Of a stretch of 7,377 nt of DNA, positions 1 to 5,061 are shown in pieces (the first letter of the stretch is position 1; the number at the start of each line of letters is the position of its first letter). The position numbers and the translations under genes were made by a program. The notes beneath the pieces are model-generated. The model was not told where the DNA came from and did no database searches. It saw only the letters and a program-made list of their open reading frames with translations. The stretch is from an archaeon (lineage in GTDB: Archaea > Nanobdellota > Nanobdellia > Woesearchaeales > ARS49), in contig JACRAI010000055.1 in assembly GCA_016213425.1 (NCBI GenBank), positions 1-7,377 of the forward strand, written 5' to 3'.

Positions 1-611
1 ATTTTTTTGTTGTTATCAATTATTAATTCATGCTTTTTCTGGCTTTCTTGAGCTTTCTGTTGAATCTCTCTGTGAAATTTATCCGATTCTTCTTTAAGTT
101 TGTCTATGGATTTAGAAAGTTCGTGAGATTTACTCCAAATATCACTCACTTCTTTTGATTGAATTAATTGTTTTTTTAAATCTTTAACTACTTTATTTAA
201 CTCCCTCTCTTTATCGAAACTGAACACTTCTGTTTCAATCTTGAATTCTAAAGCTTCTATTTGTTTTTGAATTCTAGAAGGATCTTCTTTTATGCCATGC
301 TTTTGAGCTAATTTCTTTTTTTCTTCGTTGAATTTTTTAACTTCTTCTATTCTTTTAGTAATTTCTTGATTTAAAGTTTTACGTTTTTCTTTTAACACTT
401 TAACTTCTGAAGTTAATTTATCTCTTTCTTCTCTTAATTTTTTATTAGAAGTGATTAAAGAAATAATTTGTTTAGAAATTGATTGTTTCTTACCGATTTC
501 GTCTCTTTTTTGGTCGTTCAACCGTAATAACTTAGAGCGCAATTCTCTTGTCTTATTGTTGAGCTCATTTACCTTTTCTTTTAGTTCCTGTTTCTCTTTA
601 GTTGACAACAT
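1..611 (-). CDS. Archaeal coiled-coil protein, COG1340-like (5' part only)
   Basis: An open frame starts at the ATG at 611-609 and runs without a stop to the left edge, giving 203 codons; the C-terminus lies outside the window. Almost the whole product is charged heptad sequence rich in Lys, Glu and Leu, so it should form a long coiled coil. A break at about residues 105-113 (HGIKEDPSR) is followed by a segment around 118-140 (IEALEFKIETEVFS) that resembles the conserved core of the archaeal uncharacterised coiled-coil family COG1340; that match is from memory. An in-frame TGA lies two codons upstream, so this ATG is the first possible ATG. GAAGG directly abuts it, which is too close for a normal ribosome binding site. 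The gene follows L12 by 28 bp on the same strand, beyond a strong T-tract terminator, so it may receive only read-through transcription. No enzymatic motif is visible. Function unknown. Confidence 0.8.
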   Translation of the reverse strand, partial: MLSTKEKQELKEKVNELNNKTRELRSKLLRLNDQKRDEIGKKQSISKQIISLITSNKKLREERDKLTSEVKVLKEKRKTLNQEITKRIEEVKKFNEEKKKLAQKHGIKEDPSRIQKQIEALEFKIETEVFSFDKERELNKVVKDLKKQLIQSKEVSDIWSKSHELSKSIDKLKEESDKFHREIQQKAQESQKKHELIIDNNKK

Positions 612-616
612 CCTTC

Positions 617-639
617 AAAAAATAAAAAATGAAAAAAAA
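617..639 (-). terminator. T-tract terminator/attenuator after L12
   Basis: On the minus strand the L12 stop codon runs directly into three T tracts of 8, 6 and 6 bases (complement of A runs at 632-639, 624-629 and 617-622). Archaeal RNA polymerase terminates at such runs without needing a hairpin. The last tract ends six bases before the start codon of the coiled-coil gene, so this is either the operon end or a partial attenuator that lowers expression of that gene relative to the ribosomal proteins. Confidence 0.7.
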
Positions 640-945
640 TCAGCCAAACAGTGCTCCTAAGCCTGCTGCTGCTTGTTCTTCATTTTTCTTCTCGTCTTTC
701 TTTTCTTCTTTTTTAGCTGGAGCGCTTCCCGCTGCTGGTGCTGCTGGTGCAGCTGCTGCTACAGGTGCAACGCTTGCTTTTTCTATTGCTTCTTTTATGT
801 TAACACCTTCAAGACTAGCAACTAACGCTTTAACTCTTGCGTCGTCTACTTTAACGCCTGCTGCTTCAAGCACTTTCTTAACATGGGTTTCATCAACTTT
901 TTGTCCAGCTTCGTGTAATAACATTGCTGCATATACGTATTCCAT
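640..945 (-). CDS. rpl12: Large ribosomal subunit stalk protein P1/L12, archaeal type
   Basis: This 101-residue acidic protein is the archaeal stalk protein (aP1/L12). As dimers on uL10 it recruits and activates translational GTPases. The N-terminal helical dimerisation domain (MEYVYAAMLLHEAGQKVDET, then up to about residue 58) is typical. An Ala/Pro-rich hinge follows (about 59-76), then a Lys/Glu linker (78-91) and the C-terminal factor-binding tail GLGALFG. Full length matches the family. The start is supported by GGAGGAGA just upstream (complement of 951-958), which lies inside the last codons of the uL10 gene and codes for its terminal Gly-Gly-Glu. The gap to the uL10 stop codon is a single base, so the two genes are probably translationally coupled. 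The stop is followed at once by T tracts. Confidence 0.96.
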   Translation of the reverse strand: MEYVYAAMLLHEAGQKVDETHVKKVLEAAGVKVDDARVKALVASLEGVNIKEAIEKASVAPVAAAAPAAPAAGSAPAKKEEKKDEKKNEEQAAAGLGALFG

Positions 946-946
946 C

Positions 947-1813
947 TTATTCTCCTCCGTTAAAATTGATTTGGTTTTTTAAAGATAACATTTGAGCGTG
1001 AACTTTACCTAATACTTCTCCAACCATTCCTTTAGCAAGGATGTTTTGAGATCTTGCAAGAGCTTTGCTTTCACGAGCTGCTTTGCTTATTAAGATGTTT
1101 ATATTTTGTTTTGTTGGGTAAGCTGCTTCAACGCTTAAGTTTTGAGCATAAGCTATTGCTTTCGTTAAATTACTCATGAAAACAGTTTCATCAATGTCTA
1201 AGACTTTCTTGTCATAAATAATTCCTTTTTCGTAAACAGCAACTATGTCCAAACCTATTTCCATAGGTTGTATGCTTAATCTTAGAAGCATGCTTGCTAG
1301 AGCTTCACTAATAACACCGCCCTCTTTGCAGACAACTGCATCTTGTTTGATTATTATTTTACCGCCTTCGATACCTGAATTTATTCCTAATTGTTTTAAC
1401 TCACTGATTACTGGTCCTGGAGCGAAAGGTGTTGGTCCAGCGTTGACAATTATATCTTTTGGAGCGATTTGTCCTGCTTTTGCTGGTGCAGGGGATTTAT
1501 TTTTCTTAATAATTTTGTATAGTGAGAAAGGATTTTCTCTCGTAAATATCAAAGCAGGATTTCCTCCTAAGTAAGAATTTAATTTTTCTAAGCCTTGTTT
1601 TTCTTTGCTTGCATTTTCGAAAACTATTTCAGTGATATTTCTTTTGAGCATTAACATCTCAACTTTTTCTCTTAACAATCCTCTCATTTTTTGAAGTTGA
1701 GCTGCAGGCAAGCCGTGCAAGTTAGCTACACCCACTATAGGAGTGTTTTTTAGTTTTGCAAGTACTGTTTTCACCAATTCCTTCTTGCTTTCTGAAACGT
1801 GTGCTTTGCTCAT
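947..1813 (-). CDS. rpl10: Large ribosomal subunit protein uL10 (archaeal P0-like), short C-terminus
   Basis: This is the stalk base protein that binds 23S rRNA and carries L12 dimers. Residues 1-105 form the N-terminal rRNA-binding half. Residues about 106-182 match the insertion domain of archaeal and eukaryal P0 (KAGQIAPKDIIVNAGPTPFAPGP, GGVISEALASMLLRL being telltale stretches), and the fold resumes to about 215. The remainder (217-285) is helical and should be the L12-binding spine. At 288 residues it is shorter than the archaeal relatives I know (commonly about 335-345), and it ends in NFNGGE with no acidic run and no LGxLF-type tail, so the mobile tail and perhaps one L12-binding helix are missing. 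It starts within an ATGA overlap with the uL1 stop. No SD precedes it, so translation probably depends on coupling to uL1. Confidence 0.95.
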   Translation of the reverse strand: MSKAHVSESKKELVKTVLAKLKNTPIVGVANLHGLPAAQLQKMRGLLREKVEMLMLKRNITEIVFENASKEKQGLEKLNSYLGGNPALIFTRENPFSLYKIIKKNKSPAPAKAGQIAPKDIIVNAGPTPFAPGPVISELKQLGINSGIEGGKIIIKQDAVVCKEGGVISEALASMLLRLSIQPMEIGLDIVAVYEKGIIYDKKVLDIDETVFMSNLTKAIAYAQNLSVEAAYPTKQNINILISKAARESKALARSQNILAKGMVGEVLGKVHAQMLSLKNQINFNGGE

Positions 1814-2463
1814 TGTATTTTAACCGGTTTGCTCATTGTAAACTTTAACATTATATTTTTAACGTTATTTTTGTCATTAGGCAAGTTTTGAACTGCAGTG
1901 TTGTAAACTAAAACTGCATTGTCTGCTATTTGGTCTTCAGATAAATCTTGATTACCTACTTTAACTTTTACAGCTAAATCTGTTTTTATAGAAACACGAA
2001 CTGTTTTTTGTAATTTTTCAACTAAAAGTTTGAGGTTTGCGTTAGGAGGAACTACACACCCTGCTTTTGGGTTCGGCATTTTTTTTCTAGGTCCTAAAAC
2101 GCTACCGAATACTTTAGCTGCTTCAGCCATTACGTTAGCTTGCGCGATAAAGTAATCGTACTGGTTTGATAATTTTTTTATTTCTTTTTTGTTGCCTTGA
2201 TATTTTACAAAATCTTCATTGTTAATTGTGAAATCACATTCTTTTTTTGCTTGAGGAGTTAATTCAGCTCCAGCAAAAGCGCAAACTTTAACCTTTTTAC
2301 CTGTTGCATGAGGTAAAGCTAAGAACACATCAAAAAGACTATCTGTTTTTTTAAGATCTAAATCTTTTAAGTTTATGATTAAATCTACACTTTGCTTAAA
2401 CTTTCTTTCCTTGAAATCTTTCTTTAGTTCTCCTAAAGCTTTCTTAACTTGATTTTTATCCAT
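1810..2463 (-). CDS. rpl1: Large ribosomal subunit protein uL1
   Basis: This 217-residue protein has the usual archaeal length. It binds helices 76-78 of 23S rRNA and forms the mobile L1 stalk at the E site; in several archaea and bacteria it also represses its own mRNA. Recognisable parts are the charged N-terminal helix (1-25), the central domain with AFAGAELTPQAKKECDFTI (62-80), and the hallmark LGPRKKMPNPKAGCVVPP (123-140) followed by a conserved VRVSIKTD strand (155-162). It is the first gene of the operon; uL11, which often precedes uL1, is not next to it here. The start has a strong SD (AGGAGGA, complement of 2472-2478) nine bases before the ATG. A 6-bp hairpin overlaps the 5' edge of this SD and could be an autoregulatory site. 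Confidence 0.96.
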   Translation of the reverse strand: MDKNQVKKALGELKKDFKERKFKQSVDLIINLKDLDLKKTDSLFDVFLALPHATGKKVKVCAFAGAELTPQAKKECDFTINNEDFVKYQGNKKEIKKLSNQYDYFIAQANVMAEAAKVFGSVLGPRKKMPNPKAGCVVPPNANLKLLVEKLQKTVRVSIKTDLAVKVKVGNQDLSEDQIADNAVLVYNTAVQNLPNDKNNVKNIMLKFTMSKPVKIQ

Positions 2464-2471
2464 TAATTAGA

Positions 2472-2491
2472 TCCTCCTACTCAACGAGTAG
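2472..2491 (-). promoter_or_regulatory. uL1 ribosome binding site with abutting leader hairpin
   Basis: In the uL1 mRNA leader, CUACUC pairs perfectly with GAGUAG across a GUU loop (complement of 2477-2491). The 3' arm of this 6-bp stem shares one or two bases with the SD core AGGAGGA (complement of 2472-2478). The hairpin would lie in about the first 25 nt of the transcript predicted from the upstream TATA box. uL1 is known to bind its own mRNA in Methanococcus, where the site is inside the coding sequence; a leader site here is an inference. Confidence 0.45.
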
Positions 2492-2518
2492 TACACGGAT
2501 ACATCAAGAAAATGAGAG

Positions 2519-2530
2519 TTATTTATAAAG
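2519..2530 (-). promoter_or_regulatory. TATA-type promoter of the uL1-uL10-L12 operon
   Basis: The minus strand reads CTTTATAAATAA (complement of 2519-2530), a good archaeal TATA box. Transcription would begin about 25 bp downstream, near 2498-2502, giving a leader of about 35 nt that holds the hairpin and SD of uL1. The box lies back to back with the vapBC TATA box, about 25-30 bp away. Confidence 0.6.
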
Positions 2531-2552
2531 TTGACGATTTCAAAAAGGAAGA

Positions 2553-2580
2553 TTTATATATAAGTGTACCCTTAAGGGTA
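2553..2580 (+). promoter_or_regulatory. vapBC promoter with 14-bp palindromic operator
   Basis: A TATA box (TTTATATATAA, 2553-2563) is followed at 2567-2580 by TACCCTTAAGGGTA, a perfect 14-bp palindrome. The expected transcription start falls at about 2580-2583, essentially at the vapB ATG, and no SD is present, so the mRNA is probably leaderless. A palindrome between the TATA box and the start site is where a VapB or VapBC repressor complex would block transcription. VapBC autoregulation is well established for the family; use of this exact site is inferred. Confidence 0.65.
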
Positions 2581-2582
2581 GT

Positions 2583-2840
2583 ATGACAATAAAATCTTTG
2601 ACAATAACTGAAAAAGCGTATGACACCTTGAAAGCACTAAAATATGGCGATGAAAGTTTTAGTGATGTAATTTTGAGAACCGGACAAGAAAAAGTCGGTG
2701 CTGCAGCGAAATTCTTTGGGGCATTAAAAATGTCTACTGAAGAGGCAAAAGAATGGAAAGCGCGAATTAAAAAAAACAGAGATGAAATAAATAAAGATTT
2801 CGAACTGAGGAGAAAAGAGATTCAAAGGAGCTTTGAATGA
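2583..2840 (+). CDS. vapB: VapB-type antitoxin (DUF217/COG1753-like)
   Basis: This 85-residue basic protein begins MTIKSLTITEKAYDTLKALK and continues with DESFSDVILR, the N-terminal pattern of the archaeal antitoxin family known as VapB/DUF217 (COG1753), with a short DNA-binding strand-helix-helix. The rest is a charged helix (about 46-85) that would wrap around the toxin's active site. It lies directly upstream of a PIN-domain toxin gene with the stop and start overlapping as ATGA, the usual order for such pairs. It should neutralise the toxin and, as a complex with it, bind the palindrome just upstream of its own start. The start has no SD, which fits a leaderless mRNA. Family assignment rests on sequence pattern and context. 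Confidence 0.85.
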   Translation: MTIKSLTITEKAYDTLKALKYGDESFSDVILRTGQEKVGAAAKFFGALKMSTEEAKEWKARIKKNRDEINKDFELRRKEIQRSFE

Positions 2841-3208
2841 TTTTATTAGATACTTCTGCAATAATCGAACTAGTACTTGGAACTGAAAAGGGAAAAATCA
2901 TACAAGAAAATCTAGAAGACGACGTAGGCGCTACCAGTTCTTTGACTGCACACGAACTTCTTGCCGGGGCGAGTGAAACAAGAACTGTTATTCTAAAGAA
3001 TTTTTTAAGAACCTTAGAAATAATACCTTTTAATCTAGAAGATTCTTACAAAAGTTCTGAACTAGAAAAAAAACTTTCCAAAAAGGGAAAAACAATCGGA
3101 AAAGTAGATGTTTTGATTGCGGGCACATGCTTAGCACGCAATATAAAATTAATAACCACAGATACTGATTTTGCAAGAGTAGATGATTTAAAAATAATTC
3201 TGGTCTAA
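2837..3208 (+). CDS. vapC: VapC-type PIN-domain ribonuclease toxin
   Basis: This 123-residue protein has the PIN nuclease layout. MILLDTSAII places the first catalytic Asp at residue 5, Glu40 sits in TAHELLAG, Asp91 in GKVDVLIAGTCLA, and TTDTDF provides Asp109 and Asp111. These acidic residues bind Mg or Mn for RNA cleavage; characterised VapC toxins cut tRNAs or rRNA, but the target cannot be read from sequence. All key acidic residues are present, so the toxin looks intact. The start overlaps the antitoxin stop as ATGA, and AAAGGAG (2824-2830) inside the end of vapB serves as SD. Length and gene order are normal for the family. No T-tract terminator follows closely. Confidence 0.93.
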   Translation: MILLDTSAIIELVLGTEKGKIIQENLEDDVGATSSLTAHELLAGASETRTVILKNFLRTLEIIPFNLEDSYKSSELEKKLSKKGKTIGKVDVLIAGTCLARNIKLITTDTDFARVDDLKIILV

Positions 3209-3276
3209 AACAAATCATAGTCAATCCGCTAAACCATAAACTTCGATTAACCTCCTTTCAGTCGGACTTAACTCTC

Positions 3277-3321
3277 AGCGGCTTCAGCAATGTCTATAAT
3301 TTATTTTACGCTGAAGCAGCT
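3277..3321. repeat. Imperfect inverted repeat, 12-nt arms
   Basis: AGCGGCTTCAGC (3277-3288) and GCTGAAGCAGCT (3310-3321) are complementary at 11 of 12 positions, separated by a 21-nt AT-rich spacer. The right arm also holds a nested GAAGC-A-GCTTC (3313-3323), so alternative folds are possible. Neither strand continues into a T tract next to the stem, so it is not a standard terminator. It could be an operator, an RNA structure at the end of the vapBC mRNA, or a relic of a small mobile element. Confidence 0.55.
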
Positions 3322-3336
3322 TCAAAAAGAAAAATA

Positions 3337-3352
3337 ACCACTAAGAAGTGGT
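3337..3352. repeat. Perfect 6-bp hairpin
   Basis: ACCACT pairs with AGTGGT around an AAGA loop. On the minus strand the hairpin runs into TTATTTTTCTTTTT, which looks like a terminator, but no minus-strand gene ends here. On the plus strand it is followed by A-rich sequence and lies just before the TATA box of the next operon. Confidence 0.5.
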
Positions 3353-3366
3353 AAAAAATAGAAAGA

Positions 3367-3420
3367 TTTAAATATATGTTATTATTTCTATTACTAATAT
3401 GTTATTTCGAACAAAATAAC
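3367..3420 (+). promoter_or_regulatory. Promoter and leader hairpin of the membrane-protein operon
   Basis: TTTAAATATAT (3367-3377) is a probable TATA box with expected transcription start near 3395-3402. A direct repeat ATATGTTATT occurs at 3374-3383, overlapping the TATA box, and at 3397-3406, at the start site. The second copy runs into a perfect inverted repeat GTTATTT-CGAACA-AAATAAC (3401-3420), which ends one base before the SD region AAGAGG (3421-3426). As DNA this could be a repressor site; as RNA it would be a hairpin at the 5' end of the mRNA next to the ribosome binding site. Confidence 0.5.
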
Positions 3421-3436
3421 AAGAGGTAAAAATAAA

Positions 3437-3739
3437 ATGAATCAAGAAAATAATGTTTCAAGAAATTACCAATCAAAAATTGGGTTAGCTTTAAGCTTAT
3501 TCGCTGGCGGAGTTGCAGCAGGAGTTTTCGCAGGATACTGCATTTTTGCACCAATACAAGTTAGCGAGCCAGATGTTAATGCAGATGGAAGAAAAGATTT
3601 AGTAATAAAAAGCAGTGGAAAAGATTTAAGTACAGGACTATCTTTGGCTTCAAATGAATTCACGTTTGTAAGACAAGAAAACGGAGAATTAGTCCTAAGC
3701 AAAATCAACGGAAGAGAACAAAATCAAGGAGGAAAATAA
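3437..3739 (+). CDS. Small single-pass membrane protein with Ca-binding-type DxNxDG loop
   Basis: This 100-residue protein has a short polar N-terminus, one hydrophobic helix at about 15-39 (GLALSLFAGG through GYCIFAPI), and a soluble C-terminal part of about 60 residues. Just after the helix, residues 46-54 read DVNADGRKD followed by LVI, the spacing seen in calcium-binding loops of FG-GAP/VCBS repeats and dockerins; a single loop is too little to assign a family. Cys35 in the helix does not fit a lipobox. The N-terminus is a signal anchor or uncleaved signal, so the loop probably faces outward. AGAGG sits about ten bases before the ATG. It is the first gene of the five-gene run, and its last codons contain the SD of the next gene. 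Not recognised as a known family. Confidence 0.75.
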   Translation: MNQENNVSRNYQSKIGLALSLFAGGVAAGVFAGYCIFAPIQVSEPDVNADGRKDLVIKSSGKDLSTGLSLASNEFTFVRQENGELVLSKINGREQNQGGK

Positions 3740-3740
3740 A

Positions 3741-4238
3741 ATGACACAAACATTAGTACAGAAATTAAGAGAACTTGATTTTACATTTGATGTTAAACAT
3801 GTTGATTTAGATATTCAAAGAGCAGAGTACAAAAATGTACTTGATGAATATGCTCAGCATCCTTTAGTTGCTCAAGCAACAAAAAAAGGATCTGGCAGAT
3901 TAAAATTCAATGATTTAATGGCGGATTTAGTTCAAAATCCAACTCAAGAAAAAGTTAAAGGATTAGAACTAGATGACATATTCGAAAACGCAACAACAAC
4001 TTTAGGATTGCAAACAAATTACAAACCATGGGTTGGAGCCGCAGTAGGAACCGGAGCAGCAGTGATTTTAGGTCTTCCACTTCTTTTGCTAACTGCACCA
4101 GTAATTGGATTTATAGGATACAAAGTGGTTGCGCACAAAGACAGTCAAGACAAAGCAAAAGACCAACAAGCAAAACAATCACTGCAATCAGATGCATTAT
4201 ACTTAGATGCAAAAATAAGACAAATAACACACGTTTAA
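3741..4238 (+). CDS. Membrane protein with helical N-domain and central hydrophobic hairpin
   Basis: The 165-residue product has a charged, mainly helical soluble region (about 1-92), a 34-residue hydrophobic stretch at about 97-130 (WVGAAVGTGAAVILGLPLLL onwards, with a Thr-Ala-Pro turn near 118-120) that should form one long or two short membrane helices, and a charged Lys/Gln/Asp-rich C-terminal helix. The ATG follows the previous stop by one base and has a strong SD (AAGGAGGA, 3727-3734). The next gene begins 16 bp after its stop, again behind GGAGG. A 76-codon open frame in another register inside it (4028-4258) is Ser/Arg/Asn-rich and is a shadow. I do not recognise a family; the role is presumably tied to the adjoining membrane proteins. 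Confidence 0.75.
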   Translation: MTQTLVQKLRELDFTFDVKHVDLDIQRAEYKNVLDEYAQHPLVAQATKKGSGRLKFNDLMADLVQNPTQEKVKGLELDDIFENATTTLGLQTNYKPWVGAAVGTGAAVILGLPLLLLTAPVIGFIGYKVVAHKDSQDKAKDQQAKQSLQSDALYLDAKIRQITHV

Positions 4239-4254
4239 ACGGAGGAATAAAAAA

Positions 4255-4632
4255 ATGAGCTTAAAAAATTTATACACAAAAACAGCACAAGTTGTGACAA
4301 AATGCATAGCTTAACCAATAGCATGAAAATTAACAGAAAGACTAACTGAAAAAATTGAAAATGCAGTTGGAGAAGACTGGTTCAATGCAAACTCTGCTCA
4401 AATGACTAGCATAGCTACTAACCCCTTTGTATATGGAGCAATAGCTTACGCAGCATTTAGGTCAGCTGGCATGAATTTCATGGATGCTGGATTATTAGCG
4501 GGTGTAGGAATTGCAATGCCTTTTGGATTAACCGAGTCATGCGTACGAATTCAATGCGGAGGATCAAGTCTACCGGGAAAAATAGTTTCAGTCCCTTTAG
4601 AAATATTAACTGATGAAGAGGTGTCAAAATGA
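4255..4632 (+). pseudogene. Membrane-protein gene with two in-frame stop codons (125-codon frame)
   Basis: A well-formed start (ATG at 4255, SD GGAGG at 4241-4245) opens a frame that reads MSLKNLYTKTAQVVTKCIA and hits TAA at codon 20 (4312-4314) and TGA at codon 24 (4324-4326). The same frame then continues sensibly as KLTERLTEKIENAVGEDW and hydrophobic segments to its stop at 4632, which overlaps the next start as ATGA. Each stop is one C-to-T or G-to-A transition away from a sense codon (CAA Gln, TGG Trp). The likely meaning is a recently disabled gene; read-through or recoding is a less likely alternative. The intact downstream part could start at the ATG at 4402 (76 residues), but no SD precedes it. 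The C-terminal half resembles part of the next protein (RSxG[LM]N followed by a Gly/Ala-rich helix), suggesting tandem duplication. Confidence 0.7.
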
Positions 4633-5057
4633 ACCTAGAAGAACAATTAAACAATCAAGTTAAAAAATCAGCATTCAGACAAGTTAAAGAATTGCCTGGA
4701 AAATTGAAAGAAAGCATCACAGGAAACAGTCAAGAAGGAAAGAAAGTATTACCTTTAGTAGCAGTTTGCACTGGTGCAAGCTGGTTCTTAGGCGTTGGCA
4801 CTTTACTAGCTAGATCTTGGGGATTAAACATAGGATACAATCTTGCAGCAGGCGCAGGCCTAGCAGGAGGCTTCGTAGACAACAGAGCACAAAAATTAAT
4901 GACCGGAGCAGCATTAGCAGTATCAATAGCTCCAGATTTAATCTACACCATTGCTAGCGAAAGAAGCAGCGTTTCAGAAATGATAGTAAAAGGCGCAGCG
5001 TATGCAGCATGCTACGCAGGAAGCAATTACTTAAGAAACAAGTGGAACGGAAAATAA
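4629..5057 (+). CDS. Multi-pass Gly/Ala-rich membrane protein, unknown function
   Basis: The 142-residue product starts with a charged amphipathic segment (1-38) followed by about four hydrophobic stretches near 40-60, 66-84, 89-108 and 117-134, with a basic C-terminal end (NYLRNKWNGK). The second stretch is very rich in Gly and Ala (NLAAGAGLAGGF), which favours close helix packing. The start codon overlaps the stop of the interrupted gene as ATGA, with GAAGAGG about seven bases upstream, so translation may be partly coupled to that gene; the upstream stops could therefore reduce its expression. Residues about 60-82 align with the corresponding region of the upstream frame. No catalytic or transport motif is evident, and I cannot name a family. 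Confidence 0.75.
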   Translation: MNLEEQLNNQVKKSAFRQVKELPGKLKESITGNSQEGKKVLPLVAVCTGASWFLGVGTLLARSWGLNIGYNLAAGAGLAGGFVDNRAQKLMTGAALAVSIAPDLIYTIASERSSVSEMIVKGAAYAACYAGSNYLRNKWNGK

Positions 5058-5061
5058 TTCC

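Larger units (their letters stand above)
3209..3436. other. Non-coding stretch between vapC and the membrane-protein operon
   Basis: No open frame with a plausible start fills this stretch. From left to right it holds a weak 7-bp closing stem (3226-3232 with 3275-3281), a long imperfect inverted repeat, a perfect short hairpin, and the promoter and leader of the gene at 3437. It may end the vapBC transcript, but there is no clear T tract on the plus strand. Confidence 0.6.

Noticed and set aside
451..982. Plus-strand open frames opposite the coiled-coil and L12 genes.
   Set aside because: They are antisense shadows; their Ser/Phe/Ala-rich composition mirrors the Glu/Lys/Ala codons of the true minus-strand genes.
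3030..3224. Minus-strand open frame over vapC preceded by an AGGAGG-like sequence.
   Set aside because: The AGGAGG is about 30 bases from the ATG, and the frame overlaps an intact VapC with all catalytic residues.
3226..3281. A 7-bp closing stem on the minus strand (CCGCTGA with TTAGCGG) resembling a tRNA acceptor stem.
   Set aside because: The enclosed 56 nt is too short for a tRNA, and no convincing D-arm, anticodon arm or T-loop (GGTTCRAATCC) is visible.
3527..3544. Possible lipobox at Cys35 of the first operon protein.
   Set aside because: The residue before Cys is Tyr and a hydrophobic stretch continues after it, so it does not fit a lipoprotein cleavage site.
4028..4258. 76-codon open frame inside the 165-residue membrane-protein gene.
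   Set aside because: It is Ser/Arg/Asn-rich, has no SD, and overlaps a well-supported frame with a strong SD and coherent hydrophobic segments.
4324..4326. TGA in the interrupted gene read as selenocysteine.
   Set aside because: A TAA lies four codons earlier in the same frame, and no SECIS-like element or selenium gene is visible, so recoding of TGA alone would not rescue the gene.
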